Under the pieces are notes generated by a model. That model made no database searches. It saw only the letters and a list, made by a program, of their open reading frames with translations, and was not told the DNA's origin. From an uncultured Dysgonomonas sp. (GTDB taxonomy: Bacteria > Bacteroidota > Bacteroidia > Bacteroidales > Dysgonomonadaceae): a stretch of DNA of 64,000 nt. Positions within the stretch are counted from its first letter, which is position 1. Each line of letters opens with the position of its first letter. The position numbers and the translations under genes were made by a program. Location: positions 50,649 to 114,648 of the forward strand of contig CALKIV010000083.1 in assembly GCA_937995835.1 (NCBI GenBank), read 5' to 3'. Positions 1-8,391 of the stretch are shown here, piece after piece.

Positions 1-1038
1 CGACTCCCACCAAGGCTCTGTTGCTCCATAGGCAGGAGAATAGCTTGGTTGGTACATTTGCATCGTAGAGCTATTGCCATAGGTGTGACCGAAGGCTCCT
101 GCAAAGACTGACCAATAGGCATAACGGCGCACATCATTGTCTTTCCACAAAGGTTGAGTGGTATCGTGCAGACCTTGAGGAATGCCCTCGTAAGATGGTT
201 CTCCATCTACCACGGGCTTCAGTGGAGTCATCGCTAAGCTCTCTTCAGCATAACGCCAGCTATCTTCTTCTTGGTTGGTAACAGATTCGTCGCCATCGCC
301 TTTGCGTTGTCCGTAGCGACGATGTCCTGACTGATACATATTGAAGTCGAGCCAAGGTTCGTTGTTGAACCAAGTGGCTGATAACGTTCTGCCAAAAGGA
401 TGATAAGTCATCAAATGGTCAGGATCGATGGTGCGAATGGTGTTGGCAAGGGTTTTCCAAACATCCATTTCCACATCACCTCGTGCATCTCCTCCAATCA
501 GCCAAACGATGTTAGGATATTTCTTATATCTTTCGGCAAGAAATTTTCCGTACTTTTTAGCTTCTTCGATGCCAAATGTTTTAGACTTGACAGCACCTCC
601 CCAAACACAAACTATGCCAATGTATATACCTTGTCGCTCTGCTGTTTCCACGATGTAGTCCACATGTTGCCAATAGTTGTATTCTCCCGGTTTGTCGATG
701 TTTTTGAAGTCAAAACCGTTTGGCAAAGCCCAATCTCCATATGCATTCATTGCAGGAATGCCATGAAGAACAGAGATCTGAAGAACATTGAAGCCATTTT
801 TCTTGATCGAATTCATGAAATAGCCCACTTGCTCCCGATTAGATCTTGAAGGGAGCAACCATGACGTTTCGCCAAGCCAGAAAAAGGGTGTTCCATTTTC
901 GTGCTGCAAGAAACGCTTGTTGTCACTGACTTTCAGCTTGCCATTGGTCCAAGGCAGATCTTTCGATTGTGCTTGTACGTGGCTGGCAGACAAGATCGTC
1001 AGCAGACCAGTCAACAGTAATACATTGAGTTTTTTCAT
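1..1038 (-). CDS. GH140-like glycoside hydrolase (DUF4038), C-terminus cut by window edge
   Basis: The gene starts with ATG at 1038 and stays open for 346 codons to the left edge, so the C-terminus is missing. The first ~23 residues are a signal peptide ending in an Ala-Gln-Ala-Gln stretch, implying export. The body is a DUF4038-type TIM barrel: a FFWLGETSW strand near residue 55, WLIGGDARGD with Asp184, and VVDGEPSYEG with Glu280, placed as the acid/base and nucleophile are expected in GH140. GH140 enzymes release D-apiose-linked chains from rhamnogalacturonan II; extending that specificity to this protein is inference. It is the last visible gene of a minus-strand operon, 10 bp after the GH105 gene. 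Other DUF4038 enzymes with different substrates exist. Confidence 0.75.
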   Translation of the reverse strand, partial: MKKLNVLLLTGLLTILSASHVQAQSKDLPWTNGKLKVSDNKRFLQHENGTPFFWLGETSWLLPSRSNREQVGYFMNSIKKNGFNVLQISVLHGIPAMNAYGDWALPNGFDFKNIDKPGEYNYWQHVDYIVETAERQGIYIGIVCVWGGAVKSKTFGIEEAKKYGKFLAERYKKYPNIVWLIGGDARGDVEMDVWKTLANTIRTIDPDHLMTYHPFGRTLSATWFNNEPWLDFNMYQSGHRRYGQRKGDGDESVTNQEEDSWRYAEESLAMTPLKPVVDGEPSYEGIPQGLHDTTQPLWKDNDVRRYAYWSVFAGAFGHTYGNSSTMQMYQPSYSPAYGATEPWWES

Positions 1039-1048
1039 AGTTTAATAC

Positions 1049-2260
1049 TTATTTTTTGGTTTTATTTTCTGATTTCTCGTGCTCTATTGCAGCCCAGATG
1101 AATGTAGGAACTGACTTAGGGTCGTTAAGAATTACAGGTTCGCCAATATAATATTCGAATGAACCATCACGATATTTTGGTTTTCCTCCCAAGCCGGCAA
1201 CAGCACAGCAATTGGTGATAGAGTAGGTACCATTTTCTTCTAGTTGCATAAACTCTTTCACTAAGCCCTCAAACCCTTTATCGGCAGCAGCTTTATAGTC
1301 TTGGCTGATATAACCTTTGTCGATAGCTTTATATAAGAAGTACACAAACATGGATGAGCCAGAAGATTCTAGGTAGTTGCCTTCCTTGTCTCCCATGTTG
1401 GTTACTTGATACCATACACCCGATTTTTGGTCTTGCCATTTCACTATACCTTCTGCCATCTTATTGATGATAGCAATAATCTCTTCACGTCCTTGGTGAT
1501 CTTGAGGGTAGAAATCTAGTACATCTAGCATAGCCATACCATACCATCCGATGCTTCGTGACCAGAAGTTTGGCGAGCGTCCTGTGGTTTTGTCTGCCCA
1601 AAGTTGCTCCTTGCTTTCGTCCCATCCATGATAGAATAGTTTGGTTTCGGGGTCGTAGCTATTTTTGTCCATCAGCAAAATTTGCTTCAACACATCATCG
1701 TAAATTTCCGGTTGATTGAAGTCTCTTGCATATTCTGCCAAAAATGGAGATGCCATATAGATGCCATCAAGCCACATTTGGTGTGGATAGATTTGCTTGT
1801 GCCAAAATCCTCCTTCTTTGGTGCGAGGATGTTGTTTCATCTGTAACATCAAAGTGTCTATTGCTGCCTTGTATCTAGGATCTTTAGAATCTCTATACAG
1901 GCGAAATAGGATTTTACCGGGATTGATGTTGTCGATGTTATATTTCTCTAGGTTGAACGTCTTTATCTCCCCTGTTTCGGTCAATAGTGTATCAGCATAG
2001 CCTCTTCCATAATAGTAGTAAGTGCTATCTTGAGTGTGGTCGAACATGTCTATCATCGACTTTGCCACACAGCCATGGGTGTAGCCCCAACGCGGAGATT
2101 TTGCTTTTTCTATCATCCAAGCTTCAGGAAAGCGAGTCATTTCTGACTGTGCCATCTTTACAGACCAAGGCTCTTCTACCTTAGTTTCTTTTTTGTCACA
2201 ACTGCTGAAAGCTACTAGAGCTCCAATGGATAAAAATAAAAAGATTGATTTTTTATTCAT
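1049..2260 (-). CDS. GH105/GH88-family unsaturated uronyl hydrolase, lipoprotein
   Basis: 403 aa. The N-terminus is a lipoprotein signal with lipobox Ser-Ser-Cys21, so it is probably anchored facing the periplasm or cell surface. The rest is an alpha/alpha barrel of the PF07470 family, with WGYTHG at residues 58-63 and HQMWLDGIYM near 160-169. Asp165 in this motif matches the catalytic Asp of YteR-type unsaturated rhamnogalacturonyl hydrolases. The family removes the 4,5-unsaturated uronic acid left by pectate or rhamnogalacturonan lyases by hydrating its double bond. It lies 28 bp after the aldolase gene and 10 bp before the GH140-like gene. A paralogue sits at 20395-21732. Exact substrate unknown. 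Confidence 0.85.
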   Translation of the reverse strand: MNKKSIFLFLSIGALVAFSSCDKKETKVEEPWSVKMAQSEMTRFPEAWMIEKAKSPRWGYTHGCVAKSMIDMFDHTQDSTYYYYGRGYADTLLTETGEIKTFNLEKYNIDNINPGKILFRLYRDSKDPRYKAAIDTLMLQMKQHPRTKEGGFWHKQIYPHQMWLDGIYMASPFLAEYARDFNQPEIYDDVLKQILLMDKNSYDPETKLFYHGWDESKEQLWADKTTGRSPNFWSRSIGWYGMAMLDVLDFYPQDHQGREEIIAIINKMAEGIVKWQDQKSGVWYQVTNMGDKEGNYLESSGSSMFVYFLYKAIDKGYISQDYKAAADKGFEGLVKEFMQLEENGTYSITNCCAVAGLGGKPKYRDGSFEYYIGEPVILNDPKSVPTFIWAAIEHEKSENKTKK

Positions 2261-2288
2261 TTTTTCGTTTATATATTTAAATTGAATC

Positions 2289-3215
2289 TTATTTCAATAG
2301 ATTATCAAGTTTAGCTACTGCTAATTTCACTTTTTCTGTTTCCGGTGCTTCAAACTTTCTGAATGGAGATGCCATCACATCCTTGCAAATGCCTTTTAGC
2401 TGTAGGGCAGATTTTATTCCTTTGATGTAGCTAGAACCAAATCGTCCGAATCCAAAGAGTTCATTACCAACGCTCAATAGCTTGCTTTGCAACTCTATTG
2501 TTTTGTCCACATCTTTTGATGCAGCAGCTTTGTAAGTGTCTACAAAGATTTCAGGATACACGTTTGCACCTCCTGACACTCCACCATGTGCACCGATTAG
2601 GGCAACTGAGATGAGCATTTCTTCTGGTCCAACGAATAATCCAAAGTCTGGACGATCTTTGAACATATTCAACAGTTTGCAAAAATATACCCCATTGGCT
2701 GAGCTATCTTTTAGCCCTACCACGTTAGGATGTTTAGCCAATTCTGCAACGGTGCTTAGCTCTATCATCGTTTTGGTGTGCGAAGGCATATTGTACAAGT
2801 ATAGAGGCAGTGGACACTTGTCAGCTAATTCTTGAAAATATTGTACCAGTTCAGGCTGTCCTAGTGCAAAATAGAAGGGTGGGGCAGCCACTAGAGCTTC
2901 TGCTCCGCTTTCTTTAGCCACTTCGGCTAGTCGGATGCTCTCGTAGAGAGAGCTATCTGTAATACCCACAAGTACAGGTACTCGCCCATTGACAGCTTTG
3001 CAGGTTTCCTTTACCAGCTCTGTCTTCACTTTCACGCTTAGATGTTGAGCTTCTCCAGTGGTTCCCAGAATGAAGATACCACTAACTCCTCCCTTGATGA
3101 GGTGTTCTACAAGATTGTTTACTCCTTTAACATCCAATGTATCCGTATCAATCAACGGAGTAATCATTGGAGGCACAATACCTTTAGGCTGTTTAAATTG
3201 ATTTTTTGTAGTCAT
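2289..3215 (-). CDS. DapA/NanA-superfamily aldolase, probably for a 2-keto-3-deoxy sugar acid
   Basis: 308 aa class I (Schiff-base) aldolase of the dihydrodipicolinate synthase/N-acetylneuraminate lyase superfamily. Visible signature: GTTGE at 51-55, Tyr141 in YLYNMPSHT, and the Schiff-base Lys169 in VVGLKDSS. These fall at a constant +8 offset from E. coli DapA (Thr44/45, Tyr133, Lys161). DapA's substrate-recognising Arg138 is replaced by His146, which argues against lysine biosynthesis. In an operon with a GH105, a GH140-like enzyme and an organic-anion MFS transporter, cleavage of a 2-keto-3-deoxy sugar acid into pyruvate and an aldehyde is the likely role (inference). It starts 14 bp after the MFS gene, so the two are co-transcribed. 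Confidence 0.82.
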   Translation of the reverse strand: MTTKNQFKQPKGIVPPMITPLIDTDTLDVKGVNNLVEHLIKGGVSGIFILGTTGEAQHLSVKVKTELVKETCKAVNGRVPVLVGITDSSLYESIRLAEVAKESGAEALVAAPPFYFALGQPELVQYFQELADKCPLPLYLYNMPSHTKTMIELSTVAELAKHPNVVGLKDSSANGVYFCKLLNMFKDRPDFGLFVGPEEMLISVALIGAHGGVSGGANVYPEIFVDTYKAAASKDVDKTIELQSKLLSVGNELFGFGRFGSSYIKGIKSALQLKGICKDVMASPFRKFEAPETEKVKLAVAKLDNLLK

Positions 3216-3229
3216 TTTATACTGATTAT

Positions 3230-4471
3230 TTAGTCTTCTGTTTTATTTAATACTGTTGGTTTCAATACTGTGAGTTGTAATATAATAGCTACTAATACGA
3301 TCACGCTTAGTAGTGCAAAATCTCTTCCCATGTTGCCAGAGTCTGCCGAGCGTCCCATCACATTGGTGATGATGGCACCTGCTGATATACCGGCCAAGTT
3401 CATTAAGCCATAACCTGTTGCTCTGTATCGTGGCGACACAAATTGGCAAAGAATTGGCATATTGTTGACATCGAACATCCCGAATCCGAATCCGAAGAAT
3501 ATCGCTCCGGCGAGGATAGGTAATAGGCTGTGCCCATAGGCGAGCAGTAGGAGTGCGGGCAGAGTGAGGGTAAGCCCGATGACACCTGTATATATGCGTC
3601 CTTTTACATTCTTGATCGACCACCTGTCAGACATATATCCTCCTAATATTACGCCAACTAACGAAGCCATGGCGATGGTGATGGTTGCCATGGGGCCTGC
3701 TTGCTCCATTTCGATGTTTAAGCTAGAGGAGAAAAGGGTAGGGAGCCAATTTTTGGTTGCCCATCCCGGTAGACTTGGTGCCGAAAAATAGAAGAGGATA
3801 ACCCAAAAAGAGATATTTCCGAGCAACATTCCCAAGCCTTTAAACATCCCTGAAAGTTCATGTTTGATAGACTTCCTTTCTTCTGGGTTTATTGTATATG
3901 CTTTATGTTCCTTTAGGAATAGAATAAGAACAACGCAATAAAGAATGCCTATCAAACCAAAGGAATGGAAGGTTGTTTGCCATGAAAAAGTGCTGGCTGC
4001 TATTGCTCCAAATCCTCCTAGGGCTTGTCCTAGATAGATGCCTGTGGTGTGAAAACCAATGGCAAGGGAGCGTGTTTTACCCTGGTGATAGTCAGCAATC
4101 AATGCCAGACCTGCAGGAATATAGAAAGCTTCGCTGACACCCATGATGGCACGAAGCACGTATAGTTGGTCGAAAGTAGTGGCATAGCCCATCAAGAGCG
4201 TCACGGTGGACCATGTGAAGAGGCTACCAATGATCAGCCATTTTCTATTCAGGCGATCGGCTATGACTCCTGAGAGGGGACTCATGAAGGCATAAATCCA
4301 TAAGAATATGGCCATTAGTCGTCCAAAGTTTGCTGCTGAAATGAGTTCCGAAATGTCTTCCATCATTGATGGACGCATTGTCGAGAGCATTTGTCTGTCC
4401 AGATAGTTTAGCAATGCTACAACCCATAGCATAGCCACAACTAGCCAAGGATATGCTTTTTTCTTTTCCAT
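3230..4471 (-). CDS. MFS transporter, anion:cation symporter-like
   Basis: 413 aa with about 12 hydrophobic segments. The first helix is followed by LNYLDRQMLS, and the helix 2-3 loop holds ADRLNRKW, a version of the MFS G-D-R/K-R signature. The N-terminal Tyr-Leu-Asp-Arg pattern is common in hexuronate, glucarate and sialate transporters of the anion:cation symporter group. As first gene of the aldolase-GH105-GH140 operon it probably imports the sugar acid released by those hydrolases. The promoter should lie in 4472-4643, where candidate operators are listed separately. Confidence 0.83.
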   Translation of the reverse strand: MEKKKAYPWLVVAMLWVVALLNYLDRQMLSTMRPSMMEDISELISAANFGRLMAIFLWIYAFMSPLSGVIADRLNRKWLIIGSLFTWSTVTLLMGYATTFDQLYVLRAIMGVSEAFYIPAGLALIADYHQGKTRSLAIGFHTTGIYLGQALGGFGAIAASTFSWQTTFHSFGLIGILYCVVLILFLKEHKAYTINPEERKSIKHELSGMFKGLGMLLGNISFWVILFYFSAPSLPGWATKNWLPTLFSSSLNIEMEQAGPMATITIAMASLVGVILGGYMSDRWSIKNVKGRIYTGVIGLTLTLPALLLLAYGHSLLPILAGAIFFGFGFGMFDVNNMPILCQFVSPRYRATGYGLMNLAGISAGAIITNVMGRSADSGNMGRDFALLSVIVLVAIILQLTVLKPTVLNKTED

Positions 4472-4522
4472 GGATATAATGTTTTTATGTATGATTACCC
4501 TCCAGCATCCCTTAACTCATTG

Positions 4523-4532
4523 TTTACGTGAA
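4523..4532. promoter_or_regulatory. Near-palindrome upstream of the MFS-aldolase-GH operon
   Basis: TTTACGTGAA has near-perfect dyad symmetry around ACGT and lies about 52 bp upstream of the MFS start codon. It is a candidate operator for the AraR-like GntR regulator encoded just upstream. It is not identical to the TGTTGTACAACA palindrome before that regulator gene, so the link is tentative. Confidence 0.3.
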
Positions 4533-4579
4533 TAACTGATCGTTGGCAATCAAAGGTTAGGTATTTAATCAAAAGCAAA

Positions 4580-4619
4580 CGAAACAAAACAAACAAAATC
4601 GAAAGTAATCAAAAATAAG
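4580..4619 (-). promoter_or_regulatory. TTTCG repeats and 13-bp element shared with the transketolase operon
   Basis: On the minus strand this stretch reads CTTATTTTTGATT (4619-4607) followed directly by ACTTTCGA (4606-4599), with a second TTTCG 20 bp, about two helical turns, further on (4584-4580). Both the 13-mer and the 8-mer recur in the same orientation relative to transcription upstream of the transketolase gene (47339-47374). Repeated TTTC half-sites resemble DeoR-family operators. This suggests, but does not prove, that one regulator controls both operons. Confidence 0.4.
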
Positions 4620-4643
4620 TAAAAATGAAAATATTTATTCGAT

Positions 4644-5627
4644 TTATAGAGAACCTCTTATAATCAACTTCGTTGTAACATAGGTCTGCACTTTGTTTCT
4701 CGTTTTTATAAATTCGGCAGATAATTTTCCCATTTGTTTAAAATCGCTCGATATAGCACTGATTCCGTTCTCAATAACTTCCAACATGGGGGCATCGTTG
4801 AAGGTGATTAGACCTACATCGGAGCCTAATTTCAGTTTCTTTTCACGACATATCTTTACGACCTGTATCATATCTGCATGGCGAGCCGAAAGGTATACTG
4901 TTCCCTTTTGAATATCTTCGGGTGTAATATCTTTGTGTAGAACTTCATATTGAAAATCGTTATCCTCACAGAATTGTTCAAAATAGGGAATGCAAGTCTT
5001 TGGATGTTCTGATTTAGGGTGAAAGAGGAAGGATATCTTATTATATTTTTTCAGAGACTTCAAACCAGATGTTAGGCAGTCGTAGAGTGTGGTGTCGAAT
5101 CCTTGACAGACGTAAGAGAATTTGTCTTTTTTGAATTTCCCCAAGTCAATAAGTAATACTTTACTGTTATCTAATCTATCTAGTACCTCTGAATAGAGGT
5201 CGTTTTGAAGGCTGGTAATCAGATACAGATCGTATTTGCCGAGACTGGCAAGGATAGTGTTGTTGAATGATCGTTTGTTGTAGTGATGAAAGTAGAGATC
5301 TACCTTATAATTAAGTGGTAAGTTGGCGGTCAGTTCTCTGTAGAAATCGTCCTTGTAAGGAGAGAAAATATCTAACAAAACGAAAATATCATTTACATTG
5401 GTAGATACATAATAGCCCTTGGTGGGGGCAGATTCTATGATGCCTTTGTGTTTTAGATCTTGATAGGCTTTATAGACAGTATCTCTCGATAGGTCATATT
5501 GTGTACTGATCTGATTGATGGAGGGGAGTAGATCGCCCTCTTTGAACTCGTTTTTCGAAATTGCTGCACGAATGGCATCGGATAGCTGTCTGACTTTACT
5601 CTTATTACCTTCAAATATTAATTGCAT
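4644..5627 (-). CDS. GntR-family regulator with LacI-like sensor domain (AraR type)
   Basis: I start it at the ATG at 5627 (327 aa). A longer frame exists only from a TTG at 5684 and its extra residues do not resemble the family. Residues 1-75 are a GntR winged helix: KVRQLSDAIRAAI, then LLPSINQISTQYDLSRDTVYKAYQDL and a wing ending GIIESAPTKGYYV. The remainder resembles a periplasmic-binding-protein sensor, as in AraR-type sugar regulators, so it should bind a small sugar or sugar acid in the cytoplasm. It lies directly upstream of, and co-oriented with, the MFS-aldolase-GH105-GH140 operon, its probable target. A perfect palindrome upstream (5720-5731) suggests autoregulation. Confidence 0.83.
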   Translation of the reverse strand: MQLIFEGNKSKVRQLSDAIRAAISKNEFKEGDLLPSINQISTQYDLSRDTVYKAYQDLKHKGIIESAPTKGYYVSTNVNDIFVLLDIFSPYKDDFYRELTANLPLNYKVDLYFHHYNKRSFNNTILASLGKYDLYLITSLQNDLYSEVLDRLDNSKVLLIDLGKFKKDKFSYVCQGFDTTLYDCLTSGLKSLKKYNKISFLFHPKSEHPKTCIPYFEQFCEDNDFQYEVLHKDITPEDIQKGTVYLSARHADMIQVVKICREKKLKLGSDVGLITFNDAPMLEVIENGISAISSDFKQMGKLSAEFIKTRNKVQTYVTTKLIIRGSL

Positions 5628-5719
5628 CACTTCTGTTTTTATATCACTACATACACTGTGCTGTGCTGTCTCGAATGCAAACAAAATGTTTTTTTAGAGA
5701 AAAGTCGTTTTTATCTGTG

Positions 5720-5731
5720 TGTTGTACAACA
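5720..5731. promoter_or_regulatory. Perfect 12-bp palindrome upstream of the GntR regulator
   Basis: TGTTGTACAACA is exactly self-complementary and lies about 93 bp upstream of the regulator start. Its TTGTACAA core resembles the two halves of the AraR box known from Bacillus (TTGT-N-CGTACAA), and the adjacent protein is AraR-like. Probable autoregulatory operator. Confidence 0.45.
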
Positions 5732-5750
5732 TGCGAGTAGTGTTTAGACA

Positions 5751-5783
5751 AAAAAATATCCTTTGAGTAATGAATTCAAAGGA
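5751..5783 (-). terminator. Terminator after the 183-aa secreted protein gene
   Basis: TCCTTTGA (5759-5766) pairs perfectly with TCAAAGGA (5776-5783). On the minus strand the stem is followed by ATATTTTTTT. It lies about 34 bp beyond the stop of the gene at 5817. Confidence 0.75.
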
Positions 5784-5816
5784 CATTTTATATAGTATTG
5801 TGAGAACCATTGTTTG

Positions 5817-6368
5817 TTAATATCTAGAATCTTTTAAAGTTTCTTTTTGTCTTTTCAATTCTCTTTTCTTGCTCTTAAGTTCTGCTTTCAGTGCATTTTT
5901 CCTTGCTTTTCTTACGTCTTTGGGCAGACTCTTATTGTCTTCCACTTGGTCTATAAGTTTTTCATAATAGTCTTCTAGATCATCTATCTGATCCTCAATG
6001 TTGTCTATTTTTCGTTCAATGCGGTCATTGCTATGCCAATCTGTACGACTACCTCTATAGGTGTCCCATTTTCCTCTTTGCGAGGAATCTAAAACATCAT
6101 AGATTTCTTGTCTGATTTGACGATTTAATTTTCTGTGAGCTTCTCCTTTGGCAGCACCTCTTATAGAGCTATCTCTGCCAATGGCAGCATGACGTCTGCC
6201 GATATTTTTCTTTATAGAGATGATTTTACTTTTTTGATCACTTGTTATTGAGAATCCTTTATAGTTCTCTAGTCCATCGTAATAATAATAGTCACTATCT
6301 TTATAGTCTTGAGAATATGCAGTGCAAGTGATGATGCTGATTAAAACTAATATAAATACTCTTTTCAT
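5817..6368 (-). CDS. Small secreted protein, highly charged, coiled-coil C-terminus
   Basis: 183 aa; I do not recognise the family. Residues 1-20 form a signal peptide ending in Tyr-Ser-Gln. The middle contains IISIKKNIGRRHAAIGRD and REIYDVLDSSQRGKWDTYRG, loosely like the LTxxQ/CpxP-type or periplasmic stress proteins in which a helix is followed by a Lys/Gln-rich segment. Residues ~115-180 alternate acidic and basic residues in a heptad-like pattern (IEDQIDDLEDYYEKLIDQV), a probable long helix or coiled coil. It has its own terminator and stands alone between a regulator and divergent pgeF. A periplasmic structural or chaperone role is a guess. Confidence 0.6.
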   Translation of the reverse strand: MKRVFILVLISIITCTAYSQDYKDSDYYYYDGLENYKGFSITSDQKSKIISIKKNIGRRHAAIGRDSSIRGAAKGEAHRKLNRQIRQEIYDVLDSSQRGKWDTYRGSRTDWHSNDRIERKIDNIEDQIDDLEDYYEKLIDQVEDNKSLPKDVRKARKNALKAELKSKKRELKRQKETLKDSRY

Positions 6369-6509
6369 AATTTTTTGTAGCTTTTCTATTTTGTAATTTT
6401 GCTTTATTCTTAGATAGTGACGGACTCATAAATGAATATATTACTTGTTTTAGTATAAATTAACAATGAGGTCGATTTTTGATTATATACTTTTTATAGA
6501 TTATGATTT

Positions 6510-7289
6510 ATGTTTATTAGATATCCCATTTTTGATCAATACGAAGTAGAATTACTGACTACGAGTATTCGTGGAGGGGTGAGTCAGGGTAACTATTCTT
6601 CGCTGAACCTTTGTACTCATAGTGGTGATATGAAGGAGAATGTTGATAAGAATAGACAACGATTGGCGCAAGCTCTTGATGTTTCTCTAAAGCATTTATT
6701 CATTCCGTTTCAGACTCATGAAGATAAGATAAAGGTGATTGATCACCCATTTCTCAGGCTTTCGTCAGACGATCAAACTAAAGAATTGCATGGAATAGAT
6801 GCTTTGATAACTCAAGAAAGGAATATCGCCATCGGAGTGACCACAGCAGACTGTGTGCCTATCACTATTTATGATCCTATAAACCATGCATTAGGAGTTG
6901 CACATGCTGGTTGGAAAGGAACTGTGGCACATATTGGGGCAAAAACAGTGCAGAAGATGGTAGAAGCTTTTTCATCTAATGCCTCAGATATGAAAGTGAG
7001 TATAGGTCCTTCCATCTCGCAAGAAATGTTTGAAGTGGGTGATGAGGTAGGCGATGCTTTCTCTAAAGGGGGGTATGACCTGAAAGATATTTCTTTGAGA
7101 AAACAGGAGACTGGAAAACTGCATATCGATCTCTGGAAGGCAAATGTGTTGTCACTTGTTGAGGTTGGAGTGCTTACAAACAATATTGAGGTATCGGGTA
7201 TTTGCACTTTTCAGACTGAAGAATTTTTCTCTGCACGGAGGCAAACAATTAAGTCTGGAAGAATGTTTACTGGTGGAATATTGAAATAA
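6510..7289 (+). CDS. pgeF: Peptidoglycan editing factor PgeF (YfiH/laccase-domain family)
   Basis: 259 aa, full length for the multicopper-polyphenol-oxidase-like (DUF152/YfiH) family, no signal peptide. The zinc ligands are in the expected order: QTH with His70, ADC with Cys115, and HAGWKG with His132. Family members were long annotated as laccases; the E. coli protein removes wrongly incorporated residues from muropeptides, and other members act on purine nucleosides. It is followed 43 bp later by the agmatine deiminase gene in the same direction. The link with polyamine genes appears to be position only. Confidence 0.9.
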   Translation: MFIRYPIFDQYEVELLTTSIRGGVSQGNYSSLNLCTHSGDMKENVDKNRQRLAQALDVSLKHLFIPFQTHEDKIKVIDHPFLRLSSDDQTKELHGIDALITQERNIAIGVTTADCVPITIYDPINHALGVAHAGWKGTVAHIGAKTVQKMVEAFSSNASDMKVSIGPSISQEMFEVGDEVGDAFSKGGYDLKDISLRKQETGKLHIDLWKANVLSLVEVGVLTNNIEVSGICTFQTEEFFSARRQTIKSGRMFTGGILK

Positions 7290-7297
7290 AAAATTAG

Positions 7298-7305
7298 TAT
7301 CTTTG
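7298..7305 (+). promoter_or_regulatory. Possible -7 element for aguA
   Basis: TATCTTTG fits the Bacteroides -7 consensus TAnnTTTG and lies 28 bp before the aguA start. No TTTG is found at the expected -33 spacing, so support is partial. Confidence 0.35.
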
Positions 7306-7332
7306 AGGCTTAAATAATAAGTATAAAAAACT

Positions 7333-8379
7333 ATGAGTCGTTCGATATATTTTCCCCCTGAATGGGCACCGCAATCTGGCATACAACTGACATGGCCACA
7401 CATGAATACTGATTGGAACTACATGTTGGAAGAGGCTGTATCTTGTTTTATCAACCTTGCTCACGAAATTCTTAAAAGGCAAGATTTAATGATCATCTGC
7501 AACAGCAAAGCCGGTGTGAAATACAGACTAAAAGAAGGGGAAAACTGGAAGGGGAAACTGACTTTGATAGAAATACCTAGTAATGATACTTGGAATAGAG
7601 ATCATGGTGGAATTTCTGTTTTCATTGATGGTCAACCTCATGTTTATGATTTCTCGTTCAATGGTTGGGGCTTGAAGTTTGCCGCCGATAAAGACAATCA
7701 GATCAATCGTCGATTGTTTGAGAAAGGAATGTTTAAACCCGAAGTCAAATGGGTAAATAAAAAAGACTTTATCTTAGAAGGTGGAGCAATAGAAACTGAT
7801 GGTAAGGGCACATTGATGACCACAACAGAGTGTCTGATGTCTCCAAATCGAAATCCACATCTGACTAAAGACGAGATTGAAAAGTATATAAAAAAGACTT
7901 TCGGTATTGATAGAGTTCTTTGGGTAGATCATGGCTTCTTGATGGGAGATGATACGGATAGTCATATTGATACACTTGCTCGCTTTTGTGACGAGAATAC
8001 GATTGCTTATGTGAAATGTGAGGATGAGACAGATAAACATTATGAAGAGTTGTTGAAGATGGAAGAACAGTTGAAGTCTTTTACTGACTTTGAGGGTAAT
8101 CCCTATCGCTTGATTCCTCTACCGATGGCAACACCTGCATTTGATAACAGCAATGTGAGATTGCCGGCAACTTATGCCAATTTCTTAATCATGAATGACG
8201 CTGTGTTGATGCCTACCTACAACAAGACAGAAAAGGATAATTTGGCGATGGAACAGCTTAAATTGGCTTTTCCTAATAGAGAAATTGTGGGGGTTGATTG
8301 CTCTCCACTGATCAAGCAACATGGATCTCTGCACTGTGTGACTATGCAGTTTCCGGAAGGTTATTTTTTTAATGAATAA
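7333..8379 (+). CDS. aguA: Agmatine deiminase
   Basis: 348 aa, typical length for the peptidyl-arginine-deiminase-like guanidine-modifying family. It hydrolyses agmatine to N-carbamoylputrescine and ammonia in the cytoplasm. Visible catalytic signature: TWNRDHGG with Arg, Asp and His in the first third, VDHGFLMGDDTDSHID with the active-site His, and the nucleophile Cys335 in GSLHCVTMQF close to the C-terminus. The next gene, 12 bp downstream, encodes the enzyme for the following step, so the pair completes arginine-derived putrescine synthesis once agmatine is available. No arginine decarboxylase is seen in the window. Confidence 0.94.
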   Translation: MSRSIYFPPEWAPQSGIQLTWPHMNTDWNYMLEEAVSCFINLAHEILKRQDLMIICNSKAGVKYRLKEGENWKGKLTLIEIPSNDTWNRDHGGISVFIDGQPHVYDFSFNGWGLKFAADKDNQINRRLFEKGMFKPEVKWVNKKDFILEGGAIETDGKGTLMTTTECLMSPNRNPHLTKDEIEKYIKKTFGIDRVLWVDHGFLMGDDTDSHIDTLARFCDENTIAYVKCEDETDKHYEELLKMEEQLKSFTDFEGNPYRLIPLPMATPAFDNSNVRLPATYANFLIMNDAVLMPTYNKTEKDNLAMEQLKLAFPNREIVGVDCSPLIKQHGSLHCVTMQFPEGYFFNE

Positions 8380-8391
8380 AAAGAGAAGACA

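Noticed and set aside
400..849. Open frames on the plus strand across the left edge
   Set aside because: They lie antisense to the GH140-like gene, whose frame is continuous and carries a signal peptide and catalytic motifs.
2289..3215. 4-hydroxy-tetrahydrodipicolinate synthase (dapA)
   Set aside because: The arginine that binds the dapA substrate is His146 and the operon is catabolic.
5628..5684. Longer GntR protein from an upstream start
   Set aside because: It would need a TTG start and adds 19 residues with no similarity to the GntR N-terminus; the ATG at 5627 fits the family.
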